From the NCBI GenBank assembly GCA_965644315.1, contig CBFFRQ010000069.1, forward strand, positions 1,302,001 through 1,366,000: a stretch of 64,000 nt of DNA, in the 5' to 3' direction. A model generated the notes under the pieces. The model did no database searches and was not told the DNA's origin. It saw only the letters and a program-made list of their open reading frames with translations. This DNA comes from Caecitellus pseudoparvulus. Lineage: Eukaryota > Bigyra: Bicosoecida. Position 1 is the stretch's first letter; the number at the start of each line of letters is the position of its first letter. Of the stretch, positions 1-9,700 are shown piece after piece. The translations under genes and the position numbers were made by a program.

Positions 1-783
1 ATGCACGTAACAAACCCCTTGCAAGTGGCCATGCTGCTCATGCTGGCAGTCTGGGGTGTCACCATGTCCATTGTCATGGAGTCCCTCGCAGAAGATGTAC
101 CGTGGTTCAGCTTGGGCACGGACCACAACCAGGACGAGTACACACTGCTGCAGATCCCCCTAACACTGCAACATGTCTTGAGCCTCCTGAGCCTGGTGGG
201 CCTGCTCTTTCTCTTCTCCAGCACGCTGCGTCGGGATCCGAGACAAGAGTACCTCCTGTACTACGGGTCGTGGACCAGCCCCGCCAACACCATGCCCGCC
301 TCCGTCGCAGCGGAGACGTACATCGACGCTCTGGTGCAGTTCCACACTCGGCGTTCGGTGGATGGAGGCGGCCCATCCAACATGTCCTTCACCGACGCGC
401 ACACTGGGCAAGCAGCCGCTGACACACATGGCGGCAGCGCTGCTAGCCCCCACCACCAGGGCGAGGACCACGTGCCTGCTGTCACAACACCCCAGCGTGC
501 ACATGCCGCCCTGCACAACCCTGCCGCGTACTCGTGGGGGCTAGGCAGCTGGGGTTCCTCTGCACCCTCACAGGATGTGGCGGATGGTGCAGTGGACGGC
601 GAGCTGCATGCTTGGAAACAGCTGCCGTTCACCGCTTGCTACCCGGCAGAGGCGTACGACTGGGCCAGCATAGTCCCAGGCAGCGAAGCCAGTGCTTCCT
701 TGCAGGACGGCGATGCGCCAGAGTCCCCTGAAGCGGACACGTGCGCCTCGTCTAGCACCAGCTCAGCGAGCCCCCAGTCGTGA
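1..783 (+). CDS. C-terminal part of a membrane protein, partial at window edge
   Basis: The frame is open from the first base of the window to a TGA at 781-783, giving 260 residues. The first base happens to be an ATG, but the gene probably begins further upstream, so the true start is unknown. Two hydrophobic segments are visible, at about residues 7-28 and 50-72, separated by a short polar loop. A 180-residue hydrophilic tail rich in Ala, Ser, Gly and His follows and looks disordered. This would fit the last membrane helices plus cytosolic tail of a multi-pass protein. No family motif is recognisable. Its stop is only 29 bp from the stop of the convergent AAA ATPase gene. Confidence 0.6.
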   Translation: MHVTNPLQVAMLLMLAVWGVTMSIVMESLAEDVPWFSLGTDHNQDEYTLLQIPLTLQHVLSLLSLVGLLFLFSSTLRRDPRQEYLLYYGSWTSPANTMPASVAAETYIDALVQFHTRRSVDGGGPSNMSFTDAHTGQAAADTHGGSAASPHHQGEDHVPAVTTPQRAHAALHNPAAYSWGLGSWGSSAPSQDVADGAVDGELHAWKQLPFTACYPAEAYDWASIVPGSEASASLQDGDAPESPEADTCASSSTSSASPQS

Positions 784-812
784 CGCACCAGCGCAGGGTT
801 TTCAGTGCACCT

Positions 813-3311
813 TTACGAAGACGCGGCAGCGTTCCCCAGCATGGCTTTGTTCCCGGCCCCACGCGCGCTGGCAAAATGCTGCAGCTCATCCATGCTCGCC
901 TGCATGGCGTTCCTGCCGTCTGCGAGTTGGGACCGACAGATGGGTCGTACTCGTCGCAGTGCGGCTTCGAAGTGGGCCTGGGAAACCTGCAGGCGCGGGG
1001 CTGGGCTGGAGGACACCCGTGCCAAGTGCTCCCGCACTGCCCCCATGCCGGCCTCCCTGCACACGCCCTCCAGCTCCGCGCCGGTGTACCACTCCGTACG
1101 AGCTGCAATGCTTGGCAAGTCAACGTCCTCCCCCAACACCATGCCCTTGCCGCGTGTGTACAAGTGCAGCACAGCCACCCTTGCCTCCGCGTCTGGGGGG
1201 CCCACCAACACCCTGCGCTCCAGGCGCCCCGGGCGCAACAGAGCAGCGTCCAGCAGGTGTGGCATGTTCGTGCAGGCAACGACTAGCACGCCAGGACACG
1301 CTTCAACTCCGTCCATTTCGGTGAGCAGTGTGGTCAGGATGCCGCTCGTCGCGCTGTTGCCGCCGCTCGACCCACGAGCACCCACGAGCGCGTCGGCCTC
1401 GTCCAGGAAGACTATGGCTGGGGCAGCCTGCCTGGCCAGGCGGAACACCTCCCGGACTGTCCGCTCTGACTCTCCAACATACGCGCTCACGATGTCTGCC
1501 CCAGACAGCGAGAAGAAGGCTGCTTTGCTGCTGTGTGCGGCTGCGTGTACGAGGGTGGTCTTGGCACAGCCGGGGGGGCCAAACAACAGCACCCCCCGAG
1601 GCGGACTGATGCCCAGCCGCTCAAACGCCTCCGGGTGTGCAAAAGGCCACACGATGCTGTGCTGCAGCGTCGCCTTCACGTCCGCGTACCCAGCGATGTC
1701 CGACCACTCGACGCGACGCGGCGCAGATGTGAAGGCGGCAATGTGAGAAGGCGGCACGATGGACCGGGCCCGCTGCAGGTTCGCCACACTCACTGAAACT
1801 GCCAACGACTGCAAGCTGTCGTGACCATCCTCCACGCTGCACTGGCAGGCCGCTGCCAGCGCAAGGCGGCAAAGCAACCGCAGGTCTCTGCGCTGGTACC
1901 CGACGAGGTCTGCCGCCAGCGCCTGTACGCTGGCGGCAGGGGGGCACGCGCTGCCCAGGATGGCTTGGATGAATCCAGCTCGACACGCTTGGTCCATGGG
2001 CAGCAGGCCGATCTCCTTCTCGAGGCGCCCAGGCCGGCGCAAGGCAGGGTCCACGCCCTCAGCCCGTCCAGCTGTTGCGACGATGACGATGGATGCAGCA
2101 GCTGCAGGACCCCGTACCGAGGCGCTCTCAGCATTAGCCCTTGATGTTGCATCAATGTGAACAAGTAGCTGCCCGACAGACTGGGCACTGCCTTCAGTCG
2201 TGGCACCCCCCTGCACGACACCCATTCCACTGCGCGCGGAGGCCAACCCGTCCAAATCGGGCAAATGCACGACAGCCACCGCCATCCCTGGCTGCTCCAA
2301 GGTGCAGTGGAGCTCACAGTACTCGTGTGCTGCCGAGAAAGCCGCCTTTACCCCTGCAGACCTGCTTTCCTCCCCCGCAGCAGGCTGGAACACTTGCGCT
2401 GAGATGCCGAGGCCAGCGGCACGCAGCTGCTCCACAAGCAGGTGTGGCACAGTGTCCACCTCCGAGCCAGCACTGCCTGTCAGAAGAAAACCCACAGGAG
2501 CTTCCACTTGCAGCAGCAGCGCAGCCGCTGGGTCTTTGGCTGCAGCCATGAATGGCATTTGCAGCTCCTCCAGCGCAGACTCCAGACCATGTAGCGGAGG
2601 AGTGCGCGGCGCCGCATGGACAGCCGCAGTGGGTGCCCTGGCCAGTGAAGATTTTCCTTGGAACAAACCAAACTGGGTGCTTCCTCCGACGCGGTACAGC
2701 TTGCGGCCGCTGGTCGTGCCGCCAATAGAGTGCACCCGCACAATCGTCGTGCTTGGGTCCAAGCCACTGCTCGGGTGCACTTGGACAGCACAGCCAGGGG
2801 CGAGCAAGAAGCCTGTCAAAGCCGCGCGCACAGCAGACAAGTCAAATCCTGATTTAGCGACACTGCCTGCTCCCCGCATGGGGCACGGTGCAGGGGTCGC
2901 CCACGCGACAGCACCGCTGGCTGCGGAAATTGATGACTTCACAGGCAGCACACAACCCGCTTCACCCTGCACCGCCTCGAAGCTCACCAGGCAAGTCCCC
3001 GCGGGGGAGATGTCACTGTCAACTACTGAGATGCTGTCGGGGCCTTCCTGGACCCATGAATCAGGCAGGGCTACGGATCGATCGGCCTGCACAGCTGGCA
3101 GCCTTGGTGGTTCTTTGGACCAACTGGCAACTTCTGCTGGCACCGCAGAACAGAGCCATGCCGACGCCCTGGAGCACAGAACGACCGGTGTACCATGAGA
3201 CACTCCCAACTGCTTGACGAGTTGAGGCGGCAACCTGCATCGCTGGGAATGGCTGTCCAAGGCCTGGCCCGGTGGCTCAATCCTCACTGGCACGCTGCCT
3301 GACTCGGCCAT
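813..3311 (-). CDS. AFG2B: AFG2B/SPATA5L1-like two-domain AAA ATPase with degenerate first ATPase domain
   Basis: Protein of 832 aa in one exon. The N-terminal 100 residues resemble a CDC48/AFG2 N-domain (R-x-LPPQLVKQLG-x-x-x-G pattern). The second ATPase domain is intact: Walker A GPPGCAKTTL near residue 575, Walker B VFLDEAD near 634, then the DALLRPGRLERR arginine-finger region and a GAELEGVCREA sensor-2 region. The GCAKTT form of Walker A is typical of the AFG2/SPATA5 group, best matching SPATA5L1 (AFG2B). Those proteins act in the 55LCC complex and in maturation of pre-60S ribosomes. The first ATPase domain (around residue 272) reads GSAGSEVD where GPPGTGKT is expected, so it should not bind ATP normally. 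The start at 3311 gives the N-domain and is preceded by GTGCAGA. An in-frame ATG at 3485 would add 58 unlike residues. Confidence 0.75.
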   Translation of the reverse strand: MAESGSVPVRIEPPGQALDSHSQRCRLPPQLVKQLGVSHGTPVVLCSRASAWLCSAVPAEVASWSKEPPRLPAVQADRSVALPDSWVQEGPDSISVVDSDISPAGTCLVSFEAVQGEAGCVLPVKSSISAASGAVAWATPAPCPMRGAGSVAKSGFDLSAVRAALTGFLLAPGCAVQVHPSSGLDPSTTIVRVHSIGGTTSGRKLYRVGGSTQFGLFQGKSSLARAPTAAVHAAPRTPPLHGLESALEELQMPFMAAAKDPAAALLLQVEAPVGFLLTGSAGSEVDTVPHLLVEQLRAAGLGISAQVFQPAAGEESRSAGVKAAFSAAHEYCELHCTLEQPGMAVAVVHLPDLDGLASARSGMGVVQGGATTEGSAQSVGQLLVHIDATSRANAESASVRGPAAAASIVIVATAGRAEGVDPALRRPGRLEKEIGLLPMDQACRAGFIQAILGSACPPAASVQALAADLVGYQRRDLRLLCRLALAAACQCSVEDGHDSLQSLAVSVSVANLQRARSIVPPSHIAAFTSAPRRVEWSDIAGYADVKATLQHSIVWPFAHPEAFERLGISPPRGVLLFGPPGCAKTTLVHAAAHSSKAAFFSLSGADIVSAYVGESERTVREVFRLARQAAPAIVFLDEADALVGARGSSGGNSATSGILTTLLTEMDGVEACPGVLVVACTNMPHLLDAALLRPGRLERRVLVGPPDAEARVAVLHLYTRGKGMVLGEDVDLPSIAARTEWYTGAELEGVCREAGMGAVREHLARVSSSPAPRLQVSQAHFEAALRRVRPICRSQLADGRNAMQASMDELQHFASARGAGNKAMLGNAAASS

Positions 3312-3652
3312 TCTGCACGAGAGCTTCAAGGACGAACACGGAGTCGTGCAGGGCGGTGGAAGTCCAAGTGGCGTATGCGAAGTGGGGCTGGATTTCGTCA
3401 GGGGTTTTTCTTTTGCATATCGCGTAGCAAATGAGAACATTGAGGCAATCGGCGTCATTGCTTCTAGCACTTCGATCTCATACACATGGATGGCGCCTAG
3501 CGGTACGTGCTGAGTGCCCTAGTTCAAACCTTACAAAAATGTCAACCGGGCACCATCCCCCCCCTTGCTGACCAACTCTGCACTTCATTCCCATCCTTGC
3601 GCGCTCCCCAGACATTGTGTTGTGACGGAGAGAGCTGGCGCAGCGACGGGGC
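3312..3652. other. divergent promoter spacer
   Basis: A spacer of 341 bp between the AAA ATPase (minus) and the next plus-strand gene. No convincing gene is present. An in-frame minus-strand extension to an ATG at 3485 exists but looks like 5' leader. No copy of the GCGGAAAT octamer is present here. Confidence 0.5.
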
Positions 3653-5518
3653 ATGGAGCGCACTCTGATCCCCAAGCAGTTCCACGTGGTGTCGACGTCG
3701 GCGCTCCCACCCACCAAGCCTGCGGAGCTCGGAAGGGCAACGTTTGATACCCAGAGCAGTCTATGGCAGGTCAGGCAGTGGCCCCCTTCTGACCCGTCTG
3801 AGGTGTCCGGCGGCCGCGCAGCGGCACGCCAGCACGCACGGCACCTGCTGGCATGGTACAATGCCATGCATGCAGCGCTGACAAGCCGACACACAGAGAC
3901 AACTCAGCCCCTCGCAGCTCCTGCGCAGGCCCTCGCTGCCAGATGGGCCAGCAGCGTGGGGCCAGTGCAGTGGGGCTGCAGTGCCCACGCAGAGTGTGGG
4001 CCACAGCAACGCTTCCGAGCTGGAGAGGCTGTCGCAGCCAGGCAAGGACGCGCTCGACATGATCTCAGCGTGGATGGACTACTCCATGGTGGAGCTGATG
4101 CATTCAGTCGGTCCCCTGGGGGTGGAGGCGCCGGCAAACCAGACAACGAGCCATCGCACAGCGACCAGGCAACACAGGCACGGCCTAGTGGTCTACTGGC
4201 GGGCTCATCTCGAGCAGACGCAGCTCTCTCCCCCCTGACACGCCATCAAGTTCGCATGTTACGTCTTGGTCACCGCAAGCGTGAGCTACTCGCAGCGCAG
4301 GCACAGACGGGCGAAGGCAGGCCTGGAATGGCTTATCGCACCTTGTGGGAAGCAGGAGCGCCGCCACCCGCTGAAGAGGGTGATTCAGCATCTGACACCG
4401 AGTCTGCGCACTCGGGAGAGCGCACAGTGTCGTTCAGTCGGAGTGCGTCGCCTGCAGCGGCTCGGCCCTTGCCCGCTGCCCCTGCTGCTCAACAGGCCTC
4501 CCTTGACTCGGCACTGCACGCCAGCATGGCGGCCTCCGAAGACGCCATCTCCGAGTCCCTGACAGCAAGGGCAGAAGACATACAGCGCTTGGCTTTCATT
4601 GCCCTGCACGAGGTTTCCCGCCAACTTACCTCAGGCAGCCCCACCGCACAGCTGCAAGCTGGGCTCCTTCACGAAGTGCTGGACCTGGCAGCCACCGCGC
4701 AGACTGCGTTGCTAGCAGCAGCGAAAGCTGAGAGTAGCTTGGTGCAAGAGGCGCTGCTGCGGGGATGGCGTCAGCTTGAAGCTGTCAGGTACGTTTGGCC
4801 CGCTGGCGTGGGGCGCCAAGCCCGGCACGCGATCCCCAGAACTCCTTGCACAGGCGGGCTCTGCGCACGTTCATCTCGCTGAGAGAAGAGGCCTCAGCAC
4901 ACATCAAGCAAGTGCGGCAGCATTTGCAAGCATCACGGGAAGTCGTGCGATTCATCGGTGAGGCTCGCGCCAGTGTCCAGCTCGATTGCATTGCCAGCAC
5001 AGATTCGCTCTGGCCGCGTCACAGAGCGGGCAGCTGCGGCAGGTGGCGACCCTGGAGGCGGGAATTCGGCATCTCTCTCTGGCCCTGCGCTGCGCTCTGT
5101 GCATGTGTCTACCGCCGGGCTCGCTGTCGAGTCTTCGCTGGGGCCTGCCAGCCCGTTGACAAAGCCGGCCAGCGGATCGGAAAGTCCACCTGAAGTTGTA
5201 CAGTCTGGAGCACCCGTCGCTGCCGCTGGGTTCTGGTTCTCCCCGCCTCGCCGCCGCCCAGCTCAAGCTGGTGAAGCCGCTGATGCGAAAGAGGAGGGTG
5301 CCGCTGGGGGTGACAAGTTTGAGGGTCAGCGGTCAACATCAGCATGGCTTCCAACTGCAGCCCAACAAACTGCAATGCCGATTGGTCACATGGGTGGGAC
5401 TTCGTCTGGGTCACTGGCGCCTCAGAGTCACAGCTTGACCTCAGGTGCCGTTGCCGGGCATGAGGTAGCGGAGGCCGATGAAGCCGAGGAAGACTGGATG
5501 GCGGACGCACTGGTTTGA
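3653..5518 (+). CDS. Multi-exon hypothetical coiled-coil protein
   Basis: Several open stretches in different frames on the plus strand join into one gene. It begins at the ATG at 3653 and ends in an acidic tail (EADEAEEDWMADALV) with TGA at 5516-5518. One intron is clear: donor at 4789 (GTACGT), acceptor ending at 4853, joining ...QLEAVR to RALRTFISLREEASAHIKQV. At least two more junctions are needed, one around 3950-4240 and one around 4950-5150, and I could not fix them. Residues encoded at 4500-4950 are helical and probably coiled coil. The C-terminal third is Ala/Pro/Gly-rich and disordered. No domain is recognised. The stop is 13 bp from the convergent WD-type gene. Confidence 0.5.
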
Positions 5519-5531
5519 GTCCCCGCGCGAC

Positions 5532-6658
5532 TTAATTTATAGCCAGAACGACCACCGTCCCATTCGCATGCAGGGCCAGCACTTGCTTGGCATCCTCAGT
5601 CTGCGCGAACGCGACGGCAGGGCTCCCAGCTGCAGGTGCCTTGAACGTGAACAGCCGCTGGCGCCTGCGCAGGTCCCAAACCTCCACGTTGCCACCTTCG
5701 CGGCCCACCAGCAGCTGCTCGTGCTCATGTGTGGCAAGCATGGCGGTCGGTGCGGATGCAGAGTCCGCAGGGAGAGGGAACGCCGTCGCTGCACTGCCTG
5801 CCTGTGAAGGCGGCACACAGGCCACCACCTCCCCTGCCAGCCCACCAACAAAAAGCAAGCGGCCGTCTGACGACCATGCAATGCAACACGCATCTGGCAC
5901 GCAGCTGGCCAAGTGAACGTCAAAACTCGCCCCGGGGCTTGAGAGGGACAGAGTGCTCGGGTCCCGAAGCCAAGCGACACTGTCTTCCGCGGGATTCAGA
6001 GCGAGGTTGCACCCGGGCGCAGCCCACTGCCCGCTACAAGGGGACAGGGCAGACAAGTCGCAGGTTGGTCCATCCACGACACAGTGGAGTGCACCCTCTT
6101 CGCCCTGCCCTACAATCAGTGCCGGGCCTCCGGAGCCCAAGGCGTACGCTGCACAAGGGGTGCTGTGCTCTCGGATGATCTGCCCTGTCGCAGGGCACCA
6201 TACGCGGAGGGTGCTGCCCTCCTCAGAGCAACTTGATGCCCACACTTGGTCCCGGCCTGCAGGGAGGAGTGCGAGGCTGCAGGGCTGCAGGAAGCATGGA
6301 AGAGGCGCCAGCACTCACCATCCACACACGCATGGTGCACCGAAGCAGCCGCTGCGATGGTCCCAGCAGATGAAAGGACTGGGTCGGCCGCAATGCGCAC
6401 GTCTTCATCAGAGGCAGCTGAGGGTAGTTCTGGTGCAGCTCTGTTAGGGGCGGGGGCGGGGGCAAAGCGTGCTGGTCTCTCGCTTGCCACCGTGCGGCAA
6501 AGCCAGAGCCTGCCCTCCCCGCATACGTACACCTTGTACAGCCCCCCTCCAGAGCTGACAGCGACGAGGCCCAACTGGACGACATGCAGGACTGACACCA
6601 ACTTCTCCCCAGCCTCTGCGCTTGGGTCTGCGAGTGCTGTCCCCAGTTGACGGTACAT
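5532..6658 (-). CDS. WD40-like beta-propeller protein, 354 aa, two exons
   Basis: Exons 6658-6319 and 6256-5532 are joined across a 62-nt intron (GTGAGT to TGCAG). The splice brings ...VHHACVDG and RDQVWASSCSEEGSTLRVW together into one blade. Repeats ending in TLRVW, LLFVGG, VEVWDLRRRQRLF and VVVLA, spaced by 40 to 60 residues, suggest a small propeller of weak WD repeats. The start at 6658 is chosen because the sense strand has GCGGAAAT 8 nt before it, followed by CGACCACC and the ATG. An ATG further up, at 6904, would overlap the ABC transporter coding region. I cannot assign a specific function. Confidence 0.65.
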
Positions 6659-6666
6659 GGTGGTCG

Positions 6667-6674
6667 ATTTCCGC
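6667..6674 (-). promoter_or_regulatory. GCGGAAAT octamer upstream of WD-type gene
   Basis: On the sense strand the context is CTGCGGAAATCGACCACC followed directly by the ATG at 6658, so 8 nt separate octamer and start. The orientation is forward (GCGGAAAT in sense), as at the COMMD gene. Confidence 0.5.
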
Positions 6675-6797
6675 AGCAGCTGTGGGAAGGCTAGCACGCC
6701 ACTCGCATAAGAGGCGCCGAAAGCAGACGGATCCCTTGGATCGAAGTTGTGAGCCAACGGATGCAAACTAATGTAGATGAATTTTGGCTGTCGTGGG

Positions 6798-9700
6798 TCA
6801 AGGGCGAGTCGCGCCTGAGGCTGCACCAGAGTGCGAAGCAGCGAGGAGCTGCGAGTATGCGCCGCCTCTGCTGGCGAGCTCACGCGGGGACCCAAACTCC
6901 ACAAGCTTCCCTTCCTGCAGCACCATGATCAAGTCCATGCCCTGCAGCGTCGCCAAACGGTGCGCGATTACGAACAAGGTCGTCGTAGCAGGCAAGGCAC
7001 GCAGCAGCGAGCTGACAACCTCCTCGGCGCCCGCGTCGGTTGACGATGTTGCTTCATCCACGGCGACGAATGAGCGACCTTCTAGCAACGCCCTAGCAAT
7101 GGAGAGCAACTGCTTTGTGCCCGAGCTCAGGTTGGTCGCACCCGGCTCAACTTCATCCCATGGTGTTAGGCGCGCAAGGCCGACGCTCCTAAGTGCCTCC
7201 TGCATCTCCTGCAGGCTGTGCCTCCCGTACGGGTCCAAGCTGTCACGTACCTGGCCAGAAAGGACAAGGGGGTCCTGGGGCACAGCAGTCATCGATGTGC
7301 GGTGGGCAAGCAGGGGTACGCGAGACGCTTCCCTCCCGTTCCACAGCACGGCACCATGAGCGGGCGAGGGGGTAAGCCGCCAGAGGGCTGCGAGGAGAGT
7401 AGACTTGCCTGATCCAGTGCGGCCGACAACTCCGACTTTCGTCCCTGGTGCGATGGAAATGTCGTGCTGGCGCAGGTCTAAGGCAAGGGGACGGCGTTGG
7501 CTGCTTTCAGAGGCGTAAGATACGCCCAAGTGCTTCAGCCTCAGGTGCAGCGTGCGATCTGGCTCCGGCCCGAGCGATGCACCGAGAAGCAAGGGCTGTG
7601 TTGCTGCAGAACCGTCTATGTTTATGCTGAGCTGGGGAGGGGGAGCCCTCCGACCTCCGGTCGCCGCAGTGAACTCTGCGTTCACCTGCTGGCGCGAGGC
7701 GGCCGTTGCGCTGGCAGCCCGTAAACAGCACCAGCAGCCCTGCACTGTGCCACCGACTTGATCATGGAGGTGTCGCAGAGCCGTGGACAGGGCGCTGGTG
7801 AGGTTCTGAGACTCCCGTGGCGCACCGAAGTATTCACGCACGCGCTCAACACTCACAAATTCTTGCTCGGTTGCTGCCAGCGCAGCGATGAGGCCTTGCA
7901 GGGCGGCTGTGATGGGCAACGCGTAGGCCAACGCCAAGCCGCTTGCACCAGCAGATTGCTCTGCCGTACTGTACGCTCCAGGTGCGTCGCCACGATGCTG
8001 GCCAGGCTCAGGCGGGTCGGCCAGCAGTCTGTCAAACACGGCCCACAGCGAAATGACGCAGAGCACAAAGACGCCCAATCCTTGCAGCCGAATTCCAAGC
8101 CACTGGGCTCCAGCCATGTTCGCAAATAGCACCCGCTGGTTGACGCGGAGTACAGACTGCAAGCGACTCAACTCGGCACGCAGTACACCGCCTCCTTGCG
8201 TTGTGGCACCAACCTCAGCTGCTTGCAGCACAGCAAGCCCCGGTGATTCCAAGGCAACGCACTCATCAAAGTGTGCAAACAGGGGGGACCGCGTGACTGA
8301 ATCAAGACGCTTCAGTTCTCGGGAGATCGCTGTGCGGTACACATGCTGAAGCCTCCAATATGCGACCCCAACGATTGGCAGAGCGGCCAGGAACACTCCT
8401 TGCGTTGCAATGCCCAGAATGACAAGCGTGCCGGTAATGCCAAGCAGCTGCGCCAAGAGGATGTTAACTTGGAACGGCAGGGTTTCGTCAACAGCGTACT
8501 GGTCTCGGGACAGCCGGTTTGTGACTTGCCCGGTCGGGTGCCTCGCGAACCATGTGAGCGGTGCAGAGAAGATGGCAGACACAAGTCGTCGATGAAGGAC
8601 TTTTGCTGCCTGCAAACCTCCTTCTGCAAAAGCAAGAGACCGAATGAGGGTTGCCAGCGTGTTGACGCCGGCAATGGCAGCGAACACGACCAAGAATTCA
8701 CTGGAGGCAAAGCCAGGTGGGGGGCTCCACAGTTCGCGTCTAGGCATGAAAAACGAGGGCGAAGACGTGTTTCCAGGGCTGCTTTGGGCAGCCTGCCGCT
8801 CAGCCAACGCCACAGAGCTGGACCACTGGGCGAGCCACCAGTCAGCACCGTTACGGGTGCTTTGCATGACCAGCATTGACACGAACAAGACCACGAGCAA
8901 ACCGACCGGCACTGCACACGCATAGACAGACAGCGTTCCTCCAGCAAGCGCCCCTGCTTGCCGGTGCTCCGTGTCATCTTCGTCTTGCGAGGGATCTTCC
9001 ACGACACCCTCCGCGCCAGCTTCATCTGAAAGAGCTGCTTCGGCGCTTTCTTTTGGGAAGGCTGGGGCGACCGAGCCACCCTGGTCCGCATGGTGACTGG
9101 TATGTGACGTTGTGACAAGGCCTGAAGCTATGTGCCAATGGCTGGTGCTCCAGCCGTGGAAGGACTCGGGCCTGTGGGTTGCCAGCACTATGGAGATGTG
9201 GGAGCGCGCTTTGTCATACCAGGGAGTTCCTTGTAGTGCGCCTGCGTTCAGTGCACGGCGCGTCACATTGGCCGCGGTGGTTGCATCCAAGGCACCAAGC
9301 GGCGCGTCCAGCAGCAGCAATGCTCCCGGTTCCTCTGCGTCGCATGTCGTGGCAACGAGCCAAGCAGCATACAGTCCTCGTGCAAGGCCCAGCCGCGATG
9401 CCTGGCCACCAGACAGCCTCCCGGGGCGAATGCGCGTTGAAGTGCCCCGGGGAAAGGACGCCAAGTCCACCTCCAAGTCCACTGCTGACAGCGCGCGCTG
9501 CGCGAGGGCAGTGCGGAGGGCTTCATGCCCAGGCAGGGGAACCAAGGCATCGCCAAGGCACACAAGGTTCTCATGGACTGTCATACGGCGGATCCAGGGC
9601 TTGGGGGGCACAAGGATAGTGTGCACGGCGGACTGTCGACGGCGCCCAGAGGTGAGTGGGGGCATTATACCGGCAAGCGCCATGAGAACACTGCTCTTTC

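Noticed and set aside
2923-2930. Octamer inside the AAA ATPase coding region as evidence for a later start near 2879
   Set aside because: A start there would remove the N-domain, which is conserved in character. The copy may be a chance coding occurrence (Ile-Ser-Ala codons).
6659-6904. Upstream start for the WD-type gene at 6904
   Set aside because: It would overlap the last 107 bp of the ABCC coding region, while 6658 is preceded by the conserved octamer context.
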